From: CBFHMJ01 sp965656875
GTDB taxonomy: Bacteria > Pseudomonadota > Gammaproteobacteria > Enterobacterales > Alteromonadaceae
NCBI GenBank assembly: GCA_965656875.1
Contig: CBFHMJ010000038.1
Location: 1 to 64,000 of the forward strand
Length of the DNA: 64,000 bases
Direction: 5' to 3'
Shown here: one piece after another, positions 8,618 through 17,404 of the stretch
Layout of the letters: every line of letters begins with the position of its first letter
Position numbering within the stretch: position 1 is the stretch's first letter
Notes under the pieces: model-generated
Told to the model about the DNA's origin: nothing
The model's database searches: none
What the model saw: only the letters and a program-made list of their open reading frames with translations
Translations under genes and position numbers: made by a program

Positions 8618-9688
8618 ATGGCACAACTTGAAAACAGTAGTCTGGTCTTAACGCGCAATATCGAGTGTTTTGACGCAAAACATTTACTGGTCGCTAACCC
8701 GGTCAGAGATGATCTGGTTCGTGAACTGCGCGGCGCTTTAGCTGACGATTCTCACATTACGGCGTGGAGCTATTTATATTCTCACCGGGAGTTCATCGCT
8801 AAACAGTCGCTGAATCAGGTTGATGCTGTGTTTACTCATCACTTGCAACCGGGTGCGCCGGACCAGCCAACATCGGCACCGGATAAAGCCATCATTTACT
8901 TTCCTAAGTCCAAACCTGAATTTGTCTATCAGTTAGCCAATATTGTTCATGTGATGGAAGAAGGGAGTGAAATTTACCTGGTTGGTGATAATAAGAGTGG
9001 TGTGAAGTCGTGCGAAAAGCTCATCAAGCCATTTTGTAGCCCGCTACAAAAAGTAGATGCGGCAAAACATTGTATTTTGTATCGCACAACAATTGTTGCA
9101 AAACCGGATAACTTTGATCCGGAAGAGTGGTTTAAAACATTCCACATTAGTACTCGCCAGGGTGAACAGGCGGTTTATTCATTGCCGGGCGTGTTTAATC
9201 ATGGTTCGCTGGATGTTGGTACGAGCGTGTTATTAGATGCGTTTCCTGAGAAGCCAAAAGGTAAAATTCTGGATTTTGGTTGTGGCACAGGCGTTATTGG
9301 TGTCTGGCTGCACTACTGGAATGACGGTATCACCATCACCGCCGCCGATGTCAATGCGCTGGCACTGGCTTCGACAGAGAAAACCTTTGCTCATCATGGT
9401 ATTGAAGGACATGTCGTGGCAACCGATGGCTTATCGGCAATAAATCGTAATTTTAACCAGATTGTGTCCAATCCGCCGTTCCATACGGGTATTAAAACTG
9501 ACTACAAAATTACCGAGCAATTTATCGCAGGTGCAAAAAGCCACTTGTACCCACACGGCCGATTGACTATGGTAGCGAATAACTTTTTACGTTACCCGCC
9601 ATTGCTGGAACAGCATTTTGGCAAGTTTACTTTGGTTAAGCAGGCAAGAGGATTTAATGTTTACCAGGCGATTAAGCTCCGCGGTTAG
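8618..9688 (+). CDS. rsmC: 16S rRNA (guanine(1207)-N2)-methyltransferase RsmC
   Basis: 356 residues, typical of RsmC, with an N-terminal inactive methyltransferase-like half and a catalytic C-terminal half. The C-terminal half shows ILDFGCGTGVIGVWL (SAM binding) and the N-6/N-2 methylase motif SNPPFHTG followed by KTDYKITEQFI. It modifies G1207 of 16S rRNA. Downstream of trmB; its last 32 bases overlap the start of a small exported-protein gene. Confidence 0.95.
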   Translation: MAQLENSSLVLTRNIECFDAKHLLVANPVRDDLVRELRGALADDSHITAWSYLYSHREFIAKQSLNQVDAVFTHHLQPGAPDQPTSAPDKAIIYFPKSKPEFVYQLANIVHVMEEGSEIYLVGDNKSGVKSCEKLIKPFCSPLQKVDAAKHCILYRTTIVAKPDNFDPEEWFKTFHISTRQGEQAVYSLPGVFNHGSLDVGTSVLLDAFPEKPKGKILDFGCGTGVIGVWLHYWNDGITITAADVNALALASTEKTFAHHGIEGHVVATDGLSAINRNFNQIVSNPPFHTGIKTDYKITEQFIAGAKSHLYPHGRLTMVANNFLRYPPLLEQHFGKFTLVKQARGFNVYQAIKLRG

Positions 9689-9983
9689 TCTTTCAGGGAT
9701 TATCGGCGCATTAGTATTTAGCCAGTCAGTTCTGGCAGCCGACGAAGATTGTATTCAGTCTCCTTCTCGCATTGAGGTATGCCCACACATTGTTTATCGC
9801 TCTGCGGTATTGCCGGGAAAATCTTCCCCTGAAATCGTGTGTTTATGTATGGCAGATTTTCGGCCTTTACTGAAACCACCTGCTGATGATAAAGCCGCTT
9901 TACTACGCAAAATGGAATTGAAGGATATTGAAATCAAGACGGGATTGACGGAAGAGGCACTGATAAAATTAATAAAGGGCTAA
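9657..9983 (+). CDS. Small exported protein of unknown function
   Basis: I read the start as the ATG at 9657, inside the end of rsmC, because it follows AGAGG and yields a signal peptide: MFTRRLSSAV, a hydrophobic stretch, then SQSVLA-ADED with a likely signal peptidase I cut after ALA-type residues. The mature protein is about 85 residues, has four cysteines (two as CLC) and ends in a helical segment. It resembles no family I can name. The position in the trmB-rsmC operon and the terminator right at its stop make it the last gene of that unit. Confidence 0.75.
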   Translation: MFTRRLSSAVSLSGIIGALVFSQSVLAADEDCIQSPSRIEVCPHIVYRSAVLPGKSSPEIVCLCMADFRPLLKPPADDKAALLRKMELKDIEIKTGLTEEALIKLIKG

Positions 9984-9995
9984 GCCCTTTATTAA
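9969..9995. terminator. Bidirectional intrinsic terminator
   Basis: Perfect 12-base stem TTAATAAAGGGC / GCCCTTTATTAA with loop TAA, which includes the stop codon of the upstream gene. A/T-rich arms on both sides allow it to serve the plus-strand trmB operon and the convergent DUF3293 gene. Confidence 0.8.
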
Positions 9996-10016
9996 TCCAT
10001 TGGCCAGCGGCACTTG

Positions 10017-10424
10017 TCAGCAAGCCACCGACAAATTACCGACGATTCGTGATGAGAAATCACCGATACATTCTTCTTTTTCCTGCAACAGACAAGGTAT
10101 TAAAAACAGCTTGTCGTTTTCTACCCAGAAAATAGCATTTTGTCTGAACTGCTTCCCTATCTTCACCGCTGTCGCTTTATCAATCTCTACTGCCCGACTC
10201 TTTTCCCGATACGTTAAATCAGGCGAGCAACCATAAATCGGGTATTGCGGTAGTTGTTGTTGCACTAATAAATCGTTCAGCGTTTTATCAGACTTAAAAT
10301 TATCGTCTGATAAAGCTAACTTACCGTTTGGATTCCAGGCCGTCACAATAGCGAATTGTTTTAACGCCGGAAAATTATCACACGATAGAAAAACCGTTGT
10401 TTTATATGTCTGCCACAAGTTCAT
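10017..10424 (-). CDS. DUF3293 domain protein
   Basis: 135 residues with the layout of the DUF3293 family: YKTTVFL at the N-terminus, FAIVTAWNPNG in the first third, YGCSPDLTYREKSRAV in the middle, and QNAIFWVENDKLFLIPC near the end. Function of the family is unknown to me; no signal peptide or membrane segment. It is a single gene, convergent with the trmB operon and sharing its terminator. Start supported by an AAGGA-like site just upstream on the minus strand. Confidence 0.8.
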   Translation of the reverse strand: MNLWQTYKTTVFLSCDNFPALKQFAIVTAWNPNGKLALSDDNFKSDKTLNDLLVQQQLPQYPIYGCSPDLTYREKSRAVEIDKATAVKIGKQFRQNAIFWVENDKLFLIPCLLQEKEECIGDFSSRIVGNLSVAC

Positions 10425-10953
10425 AATCAGTCCTTATCAGCAACTCACAAAGCCTGTAACGACCTCCTACAGACACAGACGTTCTCAACATTCTGACGTG
10501 AGAACCGCCTCCCCTCTTGAATATAGAAGATTGCTGAAATTCGTCAAAATACTGAGTCGTTATCAAAATCTCATAAACTATTCATTTTCGAGATTTTTAA
10601 TTGCTTTACAGTCAATTATCGTCAATTGTCATGAGCAACCTATTAAAAGACTGACTGACAACGAATATTTCACCTTTTGGGGTTGATAATTCAACCAGAT
10701 TTTGGCTACCTTTACTGTTAACATTTCGGATTTGATGGTATGTCGATTGGCTTTATCTCTAATGCACCAGGTTCAGTTTCAGTAAAGCGAAAAATCTGAC
10801 AAAAAAGCCGTTAACTAACGCTGTAGTACTTCGTGTACTACTCACCGTTATGATGAACAAACTCCCGATGAAACTTTATTTTTAGTCTGGATAATACCTT
10901 CATAACAACTACAGAAGTTCCCCGGAATTTCTTTGGCGGAGATCATTACGTAA
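10425..10953. other. Intergenic region upstream of the CHASE8-like kinase gene
   Basis: About 530 bases without a supported gene. The one structure I see is a hairpin at 10823-10843, GTAGTAC - TTCGT - GTACTAC, whose stem can extend through AACG/CGTT on the flanks. It has no T-tract, so it may be a 5'-leader structure of the kinase transcript rather than a terminator. Confidence 0.5.
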
Positions 10954-12597
10954 ATGCCTCGACAACAAAAAGCAACGTCTATTAAGTGGGCCCTCATCTA
11001 CCCGGTCGTTGCTATCTCAGCAATTTCTCTTGTAGTGTCTTTTATGTTTTCAACCTGGTTGGACGTAAGCAGGCAAAAAGAGGAGCTGGTCAGTAAAATT
11101 GAAACTCTCGCTGAAATCATTTCGTTTAATGCGTCGACCAGTATTATTTTTGATGATCCGGATACAGAGAATCGACGACTGTCTTCATTTAAAGCGGCAG
11201 GGTTTATCGACAACATTCATATCTACAAGATCTCAGATACGGATGAATCCAAACTGGTTTTCTTTACCAGTTATAATCGCTCTGGCATTCCACCCATTCC
11301 GGTAAAACTTGCCGACATCAACAAATTTCAACAACCGGTCTTTTCTAAAAACTATCTGGAACTGGCTCAGGAAATCCCTTTCGAAGGTAAAGTCATTGGC
11401 TACACCTATGTAAAAGCCAATCTGCAACGCATGGAAAGCGACATTAATAATAAATTTTTGATTAATGGAATCATTGGAATTGGCATCCTGACCCTGGCGT
11501 TTTTCCTGGCTTTAAAAATTCAGCAACGAATTACCCGGCCTATCGAACGCTTTCTCAGTACCGTACAGAACATCACCCGAAGTAAAGATTATTCCTTACG
11601 CGCTGCCGAAATAAATGTGGAAGAACTGGATATTCTGGTCAAAGCATTCAACAAAATGCTCGACAGAGTTCAGCAACACATCACCATGCAGGAAAATGCT
11701 GAACGGGAGTTTCGAGCGCTCAATCAGAAACTGGAAGAAAAAGTTAGCCAACGAACGCTGGCGCTGAAGGATTCTAATCAGGAGTTGCTGTCAACACTCG
11801 AAAAAATGCATCAGTACCAGAATCATCTGGTAGAAACCGAGAAAATGGCGTCTCTCGGGCAAATGGTGGCGGGTATTGCTCACGAAGTTAATACACCAAT
11901 CGGTCTTGGTGTTACGGCTTCCACACTTATGATGGATAAGCTGGACGATATACAAAAAGCCTTTGAAGATAAAAAACTGTCGGCCAGACAGTTAGAACGT
12001 TTCCTTAACGACGGAAATGAAAATCTCGGCATTATCTACCGCAATCTGAATCGCGCCGCCAAACTCATTAGCAGCTTTAAACAGGTGGCGGTTGACCAGT
12101 CCAATGTTGATATTCGCGCCTTTCATATCGCTCGCCTTATTGATGAAGTATTACTGTCGCTGCAACCTAACCTCAAAAATAAAGAGCATGTGATTAACGT
12201 CGCGTGCAGCGAAAACCTGGTCATCAAAAGTAAACCAGGTCCCATCAATCAAATATTAATTAACTTGATCATGAACTCGCTGATTCATGGCTTTGAGGGT
12301 ATTGATCGAGGAGAAATTAAATTAGATGTGAACATTGTTGGCTCACAATGTGTCATACATTACTCAGACAATGGTGTCGGTGTCGATGAGGATATCAAAA
12401 ATCGTATTTTTGATCCGTTTGTAACCACCAAACGTGGTGAAGGCGGTAGCGGCCTCGGTATGCATCTGGTCTATAACCTGGTAACTCAGGGGCTGGGTGG
12501 CTCAATCACAATTGATAGCGCTCCGGGACAGGGCGTGGAATTTAATGTGATGTTTCCAGTGGAAACGTGCAAGGAATCAGTCGATGACCTATACTAA
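10954..12597 (+). CDS. Membrane sensor histidine kinase with CHASE8-like periplasmic domain and HAMP
   Basis: 547 residues. TM1 at ~12-32, a periplasmic segment (~33-165) of the CHASE8 type (FNASTSIIFDDPDTENRRL), TM2 at ~166-186, HAMP (RITRPIERFLSTVQNI), a coiled coil, an H-box KMASLGQMVAGIAHEVNTPI, and an HATPase with N-box INLIMNSLIHG, DNGVGVD and GSGLGMHLVYNLV. No receiver domain. The stop overlaps the start of a YfiR-like gene by 14 bases. CHASE8 is the domain that YfiR binds in the YfiN (TpbB) diguanylate cyclase, so here the YfiR-like protein probably gates a kinase instead of a cyclase (inference). No dedicated response regulator is adjacent; arcA follows but has its own promoter and kinase. 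Confidence 0.88.
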   Translation: MPRQQKATSIKWALIYPVVAISAISLVVSFMFSTWLDVSRQKEELVSKIETLAEIISFNASTSIIFDDPDTENRRLSSFKAAGFIDNIHIYKISDTDESKLVFFTSYNRSGIPPIPVKLADINKFQQPVFSKNYLELAQEIPFEGKVIGYTYVKANLQRMESDINNKFLINGIIGIGILTLAFFLALKIQQRITRPIERFLSTVQNITRSKDYSLRAAEINVEELDILVKAFNKMLDRVQQHITMQENAEREFRALNQKLEEKVSQRTLALKDSNQELLSTLEKMHQYQNHLVETEKMASLGQMVAGIAHEVNTPIGLGVTASTLMMDKLDDIQKAFEDKKLSARQLERFLNDGNENLGIIYRNLNRAAKLISSFKQVAVDQSNVDIRAFHIARLIDEVLLSLQPNLKNKEHVINVACSENLVIKSKPGPINQILINLIMNSLIHGFEGIDRGEIKLDVNIVGSQCVIHYSDNGVGVDEDIKNRIFDPFVTTKRGEGGSGLGMHLVYNLVTQGLGGSITIDSAPGQGVEFNVMFPVETCKESVDDLY

Positions 12598-13159
12598 ATT
12601 TCAAGAAACAAAATTTAAACGTTTTTTATCAGGACTGTTTATCTGTTTTGTTTCCTGGGTCATTTTGTTGATGCCTGTTAATACAAAAGCAGCAAGTGGT
12701 GAAGCATTAAAAGCAGCATTCACATTTAAGCTTGCCAGCTTTGTTAACTGGAAGCTGGAAGAGCAAGAAGATATCACCTTCTGTTTTAGCGAAACAGACC
12801 GTTCATTTATCGACATCATGGCCCAAAATAAAGAAAAAAGAATTATTCAAGGCCATAAAGTTAATATGTCTGTTGTTTCTCAAAAAGATATTAACAACCT
12901 TGATTCCTATAATGGTTGCCAAATTGTTTATTTTAGTGAAAAAGCTCAGCGCCCAGTTTCCGGGGCTATATTAACAACTATCAGCAAGGAGATGATTACC
13001 ATTGGAACCAATACAGATTTCTTAAATAAAGGTGGAATGATGGCACTGATAGAGCAAAAAGCGAAGGTTAATATCCATTTAAGTCGCCCTGCTTACAATA
13101 AAGGTGCTGTTAAAATTCAGTCACGACTTTTGTCCCTGGTGCGCTTTTATCCCAATTAA
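12584..13159 (+). CDS. YfiR/HmsC-like periplasmic protein (DUF4154)
   Basis: 191 residues. A hydrophobic N-terminal signal (~16-35, ending VNTKAASG) leads to a mature domain of the YfiR family: KAAFTFKLASFVNWK, CFSETD, the KVNMSVVSQKDINNLDSYNGCQIVYFS core, and the C-terminal NKGGMMALIEQKAKVNIHLS...GAVKIQSRLLSLV. Family members are periplasmic repressors of an inner-membrane partner, often redox-sensitive through cysteines; only two cysteines are seen in the mature part here. It overlaps the upstream CHASE8-like kinase by 14 bases, so the two are translationally coupled and probably physical partners. Confidence 0.85.
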   Translation: MTYTKFQETKFKRFLSGLFICFVSWVILLMPVNTKAASGEALKAAFTFKLASFVNWKLEEQEDITFCFSETDRSFIDIMAQNKEKRIIQGHKVNMSVVSQKDINNLDSYNGCQIVYFSEKAQRPVSGAILTTISKEMITIGTNTDFLNKGGMMALIEQKAKVNIHLSRPAYNKGAVKIQSRLLSLVRFYPN

Positions 13160-13168
13160 TGAATTATC

Positions 13169-13197
13169 TTGTTAAGTTACAAGAACAGACCTATAAT
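13169..13197 (+). promoter_or_regulatory. Sigma-70 promoter of arcA
   Basis: TTGTTA (13169-13174) and a consensus TATAAT (13192-13197) with a 17-base spacer, 80 bases upstream of the arcA start. It separates arcA transcription from the kinase/YfiR-like pair. Confidence 0.65.
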
Positions 13198-13276
13198 TGC
13201 GCATGCTTTGGCCAGGGAGCAACCAAAGTGAAGTTAAAGTAATAAAATATCCATTATTTTAAAAGGCTTAAAACGT

Positions 13277-13987
13277 ATGCAAACGCCAGTTATCCTAATC
13301 GTTGAAGACGAAGACGTCACCCGCCTGAATCTTGTCAATTTGTTTCTTGCAGAAGGTTATTCCGTTCTGGAGGCAATTGATGGCGATGACATGTATCGAC
13401 AGCTGTCAGAAAACCGCGTAGACATTGTTGTTATGGATATCAACCTTCCTGGGAAGAATGGATTAATCCTTGCTCGGGAACTACGTCAGGATGGAAACAT
13501 CGGCCTGATATTCTTAACTGGTCGCGATAACGATGTAGATCGTATTCTGGGTCTTGAAATCGGCGCAGACGATTACATCACCAAACCATTTAATCCTCGT
13601 GAATTAACAATCCGTGCCAGAAATCTTATCTCTCGCACATCTCATCAGCCTGAAGCTGAAGAAAATACTAACGGTATTATTACTTTTAACGGTTGGCAAC
13701 TGGATGAGAACAGTAGATGTTTAACATCTCCGGATAGTTCTTCACAACGATTACCAAAAGGCGAATATCGCGCATTGCGCCTGATGCTAAGCTCTCCGGG
13801 TAAAATTTTCTCTCGTGAGCAGCTAATCAAGCACATGACAGGCAGAGAACTACGCTCGAATGACAGAACGGTAGATGTCACTATTCGACGTATCCGTAAA
13901 CACTTCGAATGCCACTCGGATACTCCTGAGTTAATCAGCACAATCCACGGCGAAGGTTACAGATTCATTGGCAAAATCGACAAGTAA
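13277..13987 (+). CDS. arcA: Aerobic respiration control response regulator ArcA
   Basis: 236 residues, OmpR family. The receiver domain has IVEDED at the N-terminus, phospho-acceptor Asp54 in VVMDINLPGKNG, and the ArcA signature GLEIGADDYITKPFNPRELTIRARNL. The winged-helix DNA-binding domain ends with TGRELRSNDRTVDVTIRRIRKHFE and STIHGEGYRFIG, very close to enteric ArcA as I remember it. It controls respiratory and TCA-cycle genes under low oxygen. Its cognate kinase gene arcB lies convergently 275 bases away; in E. coli the two are unlinked. Confidence 0.95.
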   Translation: MQTPVILIVEDEDVTRLNLVNLFLAEGYSVLEAIDGDDMYRQLSENRVDIVVMDINLPGKNGLILARELRQDGNIGLIFLTGRDNDVDRILGLEIGADDYITKPFNPRELTIRARNLISRTSHQPEAEENTNGIITFNGWQLDENSRCLTSPDSSSQRLPKGEYRALRLMLSSPGKIFSREQLIKHMTGRELRSNDRTVDVTIRRIRKHFECHSDTPELISTIHGEGYRFIGKIDK

Positions 13988-14010
13988 TTTGCCATGCAGT
14001 TAATCGATGA

Positions 14011-14043
14011 TACAAAAAAACCCGCTTAGCGGGTTTTTTTGTA
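14011..14043. terminator. Bidirectional terminator after arcA
   Basis: Near-perfect palindrome: seven A, ACCCGCT / AGCGGGT, seven T, extended by TAC/GTA at the ends. It starts 24 bases after the arcA stop and can also stop transcripts arriving from arcB. Confidence 0.9.
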
Positions 14044-14262
14044 TCTTAATCATGAGTCAGCAACATAAAATTGTGAACAGTTCAGCATCAAACAGCCTTT
14101 AAACAACCGGGTCATTCCTTATTATCAATATCTTTCTCTGTCCTTTGCTTTATTAACGTTCGCCATTCTTTTACATCTGATAATCATCGTTACTTTTGTA
14201 ACCTTGATTTGTCGTTAACAGCGCTTTAAAAGCAATCAGCTCTACTCAGCGCTGAATTAAGT

Positions 14263-16644
14263 TTATGCCTGACTATTTAACAGATCTCTCAAGCGAATAA
14301 CATCTTGCTCAATTTCCGTCAGATATTCGGATAACTCTACTGACATGTCACCCCAAATTGGCTCTGCCAGGTGTTCATAATATTTGGCTTTCTGTTGTAT
14401 AGTCTGTAAACCAACCGATCCGGCTGCACCTTTGAGCTTATGGGCATGACTTTGAAAGTCTTCAATTATTTCATCATTAGCCGCATTCAACATGTCATCT
14501 ATATAGCCAGGCGCGAGTTTTTCAAAGAGTGCCAAGCTTTGTGAAAAGGCATCTTTACCCAGGCTGGTCAGATAATCTGAAATGGTGGATAAATCCAGAC
14601 CTTCGATATTCTCAAATCCTTCTGGCGCATTTTGTTCAATCGCAGAAAGGCCAGTAGATGTATTGCTATTACCTGGTGAAGAGGCTTGTGAAGTTGATGA
14701 ATAGTCGGCAGTAATCATTTGTCCGCCAGTATCGCCGAAATATTTATTAAGCAGGAAATCAAGTTGTTGGGTATTAATTGGTTTACCCAGCGTACCCTGA
14801 ATTTCGATATCCGTTAATTGTTCACTGGCCTTTCTGACATTTGCAGTCACGACAATAATAATGTGGTGTTTTAATTCATCATCGGCGCGAATGATGCGAG
14901 CGACCTCATCACCGGTCATGTCAGGCAATTGCATATCTAACAATATCAGGTCGATATCGTCTTCCGTATCAAGTAAAGCCAGTGCTTCCGCACCATCTTC
15001 AGCCCAGATGACTTCATGGCCTCGTTGTTCTAACAGACTGGTCGCAATCTTGGCATTTAGTGGCACATCTTCAATCAGCAGTACATTCAGATGCTTACCA
15101 AGATATTCGCTTTCTTCCGGTGGCGCTGCCACTTCAGCAGGAAGCGATACGGTGAAAGTACTACCAACATCAAGCGTACTTTCAACACTAATCCAACCGC
15201 CCATCGCTTCAACCAGCGCTTTTGATACCGCAAGACCGATACCAGAACCTTGTGCGTTAATACGGCGGCCATCCGGCACTTTATAGTACATATCAAAAAT
15301 CTGGCTCAGATCGTTTCCAGAAATTCCGATACCGCTGTCTTTGACTCGAATAACTAACTGCCAGCCGCCGTCACCTTTTTGTTGGAAGCTAACATCCAGT
15401 TCCACACCACCCTTGCGGGTAAACTTCACGGCATTATTAATGAGGTTCCATAGAACCTGGCGCACCCGGGTTGTATCCAGCTCAACAAATTGTTCGAGAT
15501 TACCTGACGTGTGCTGTTGGAAGGTTAACTCTTTTTGCTGACAAATCAGCGTACCAAAGTTACTCAAGTCGCTGATAAAGTCGTTTAGCAAGACTGATTC
15601 AGTGACAATATCCACTTCATTACGATCAATCTTGTCGAGATCAATAATGTCATTAAAGATATTGCCGAGCGTTTCCGCACTACTGAAAATAGTATTCGAC
15701 CAGCTTCGCTGTAACTTGCTTAAGTCAGATTCAAGCAACATTCGACTGAGGCCGACAATACCGTTTAATGGTGTTCTTAATTCATGACTTAACGTAGCAA
15801 TAAACTTTCCTTTGTCCTGATAGGACTTTTCTAATTCCTGCTCAGCTGCTTTACGAGCGGTAATATCACGTCCAAACCCGAGCATACCGATAAAATTGCG
15901 ATTAGAGTCATAGAATGGGACTTTACGCATTTCAAACCAGCGGGTCTCACCATTTGGCATATCATACTTTGCATCAAAGGTGACTTCAGACTGATTCCCG
16001 GCCACGATACTTTCAGATAACAAGCTGGACGGCGTATCGTCGATTGAATAAACATCACTGACATAACGACCAATTAATTCGTTGGCGGTCTTCCCCACCA
16101 CCGCTTCAAACATCTTATTACACCCGGCAAAGCGGCCATTAACATCGCGGTAGTAGAATAAATCAGGGGAACTGTCGACTATCGAGCGTAGTAACAAGCT
16201 TTGATCTTCAAATTCTTGTTGTGCCTTTTTACGTTCAGACATCTCTCTTCGAAGTTCATCAACCGCTCGTCGTTTGGCATTAAACGCTTTTTTCCGCTCT
16301 TCAATCTCGTAATTCAATCGCCGAATGGTTTCCATAAAGCTTTGGTTAAGTTGTCGTTCCTGAGCATGCGAAATTTTGCTGCCTTGTTGCAACTTTTCGA
16401 TGTTTCTTGCCAGATAGACAATCCCGGCCACTGAACACGCCGAAACTATGATCAGAACAAACAGGTAAAGGAAGGAGTTTTTAAGTTCATCAATGCTGAG
16501 ATGAAACACATAAAAGATAAGAGAAATAAGGCCATATACAATTAATAGCGCTGCAAACAGGGATAGTCCGGTTTTCCAGACCCCTATTCTGGCTATCATT
16601 TTAATTATATTTTGTGCCCAGGGAGCGATTGTTACGTCTTTCAT
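14263..16644 (-). CDS. arcB: Aerobic respiration control sensor kinase ArcB (tripartite hybrid)
   Basis: 793 residues: two membrane helices (~22-48, 58-78), coiled coil (~80-145), PAS (~146-268), HisKA with His287 in SHELRTPLNGIVGLS, HATPase (N-box NLINNAVKFT, GSGIGLAVSKAL), receiver with Asp570 in LILLDMQLPDMTG, and an HPt domain with His735 in AHKLKGAAGSVGL. This is the ArcB order His-Asp-His. In E. coli two PAS-region cysteines (180 and 241) form the redox-sensing disulfides; here the first is kept (Cys175 in FAGCNK) but the second position is Trp236 (GETRWFEMRKV where E. coli has an AC-FEIRKV type sequence). Redox sensing may therefore differ. Convergent with arcA. Confidence 0.93.
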   Translation of the reverse strand: MKDVTIAPWAQNIIKMIARIGVWKTGLSLFAALLIVYGLISLIFYVFHLSIDELKNSFLYLFVLIIVSACSVAGIVYLARNIEKLQQGSKISHAQERQLNQSFMETIRRLNYEIEERKKAFNAKRRAVDELRREMSERKKAQQEFEDQSLLLRSIVDSSPDLFYYRDVNGRFAGCNKMFEAVVGKTANELIGRYVSDVYSIDDTPSSLLSESIVAGNQSEVTFDAKYDMPNGETRWFEMRKVPFYDSNRNFIGMLGFGRDITARKAAEQELEKSYQDKGKFIATLSHELRTPLNGIVGLSRMLLESDLSKLQRSWSNTIFSSAETLGNIFNDIIDLDKIDRNEVDIVTESVLLNDFISDLSNFGTLICQQKELTFQQHTSGNLEQFVELDTTRVRQVLWNLINNAVKFTRKGGVELDVSFQQKGDGGWQLVIRVKDSGIGISGNDLSQIFDMYYKVPDGRRINAQGSGIGLAVSKALVEAMGGWISVESTLDVGSTFTVSLPAEVAAPPEESEYLGKHLNVLLIEDVPLNAKIATSLLEQRGHEVIWAEDGAEALALLDTEDDIDLILLDMQLPDMTGDEVARIIRADDELKHHIIIVVTANVRKASEQLTDIEIQGTLGKPINTQQLDFLLNKYFGDTGGQMITADYSSTSQASSPGNSNTSTGLSAIEQNAPEGFENIEGLDLSTISDYLTSLGKDAFSQSLALFEKLAPGYIDDMLNAANDEIIEDFQSHAHKLKGAAGSVGLQTIQQKAKYYEHLAEPIWGDMSVELSEYLTEIEQDVIRLRDLLNSQA

Positions 16645-17404
16645 TCAGCCTTGTACGCTATATAAAAAAGAAGAGATAAATAATCCTTTGTCCAGGGCTT
16701 GATGATTGCCAGTTAACCATGATTACTCACAACAACGTCTCATAGATGGGCTATTGTTTCAGCATTCATTCAAGTTCCTTAAGCCGCCAGTATAACGAAT
16801 ATAAATCAATCAGATAAACCCACTCGGCGATCAACTTGCATTATCTGTTAAAAACCAGGGTCATTTTGTTTTATCCGAACCAGTTGATCAACAGACGACA
16901 GCTCTCAAACCATTACTCATAAATGCAATTCATAACCATATAATTTAAAAGGACTTTACGACATACACTCTATCAAACCGACCAGTAAAATTACATCAAA
17001 CTAAATTATTTGTATCGCTGCATTTACAGCGAAGCCGTCTTAATGTTCAAAATCTAAAAACGTATCATCGACATTAAGACGCTAAATAACCGAAAAATAA
17101 AGAAGTTCTGATGTTCTATAACAAAAAGCACAAAATGAGTATGGATTCAGGTCGGTTAAAAATACATCAAGGGTAATACCTGGCATTGCACAGATTGATT
17201 AGGGTATTCTCACTTGATATTCCAAATTACTATTAAAAATCCTTTTATTGTTTCACAAATCATCATACCCATTGCCCGATTTGTGGTATAAACAGGGCTT
17301 TTGTTCATTGGGCCAGAATCATAACGGTATCACTACTAATGAACACCTGTCTTATCATCGTCAACTGAGAGAGTTTTTAATTGAAAACTATTAGTGGAGA
17401 TCAA
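16645..17404. other. Long intergenic region between arcB and folE2
   Basis: About 760 bases with divergent promoters expected at both ends. No gene seen. An 11-base perfect inverted repeat, CGTCTTAATGT (17036-17046) and ACATTAAGACG (17071-17081), encloses a 24-base loop; no T-tract follows. I looked for a Zur-type site before folE2, since this gene is zinc-regulated in several bacteria, and saw no clear one. Confidence 0.5.

Noticed and set aside
10498..10686. 62-codon plus-strand frame upstream of the CHASE8-like kinase
   Set aside because: No ribosome site and no family resemblance; consistent with chance in AT-rich DNA.
10823..10843. Intrinsic terminator upstream of the CHASE8-like kinase
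   Set aside because: The 7-base stem with TTCGT loop has no T-tract on either strand.
17281..17404. Zur operator before folE2
   Set aside because: folE2 is often zinc-regulated, but no GTTATA/TATAAC-type palindrome is present near the start.
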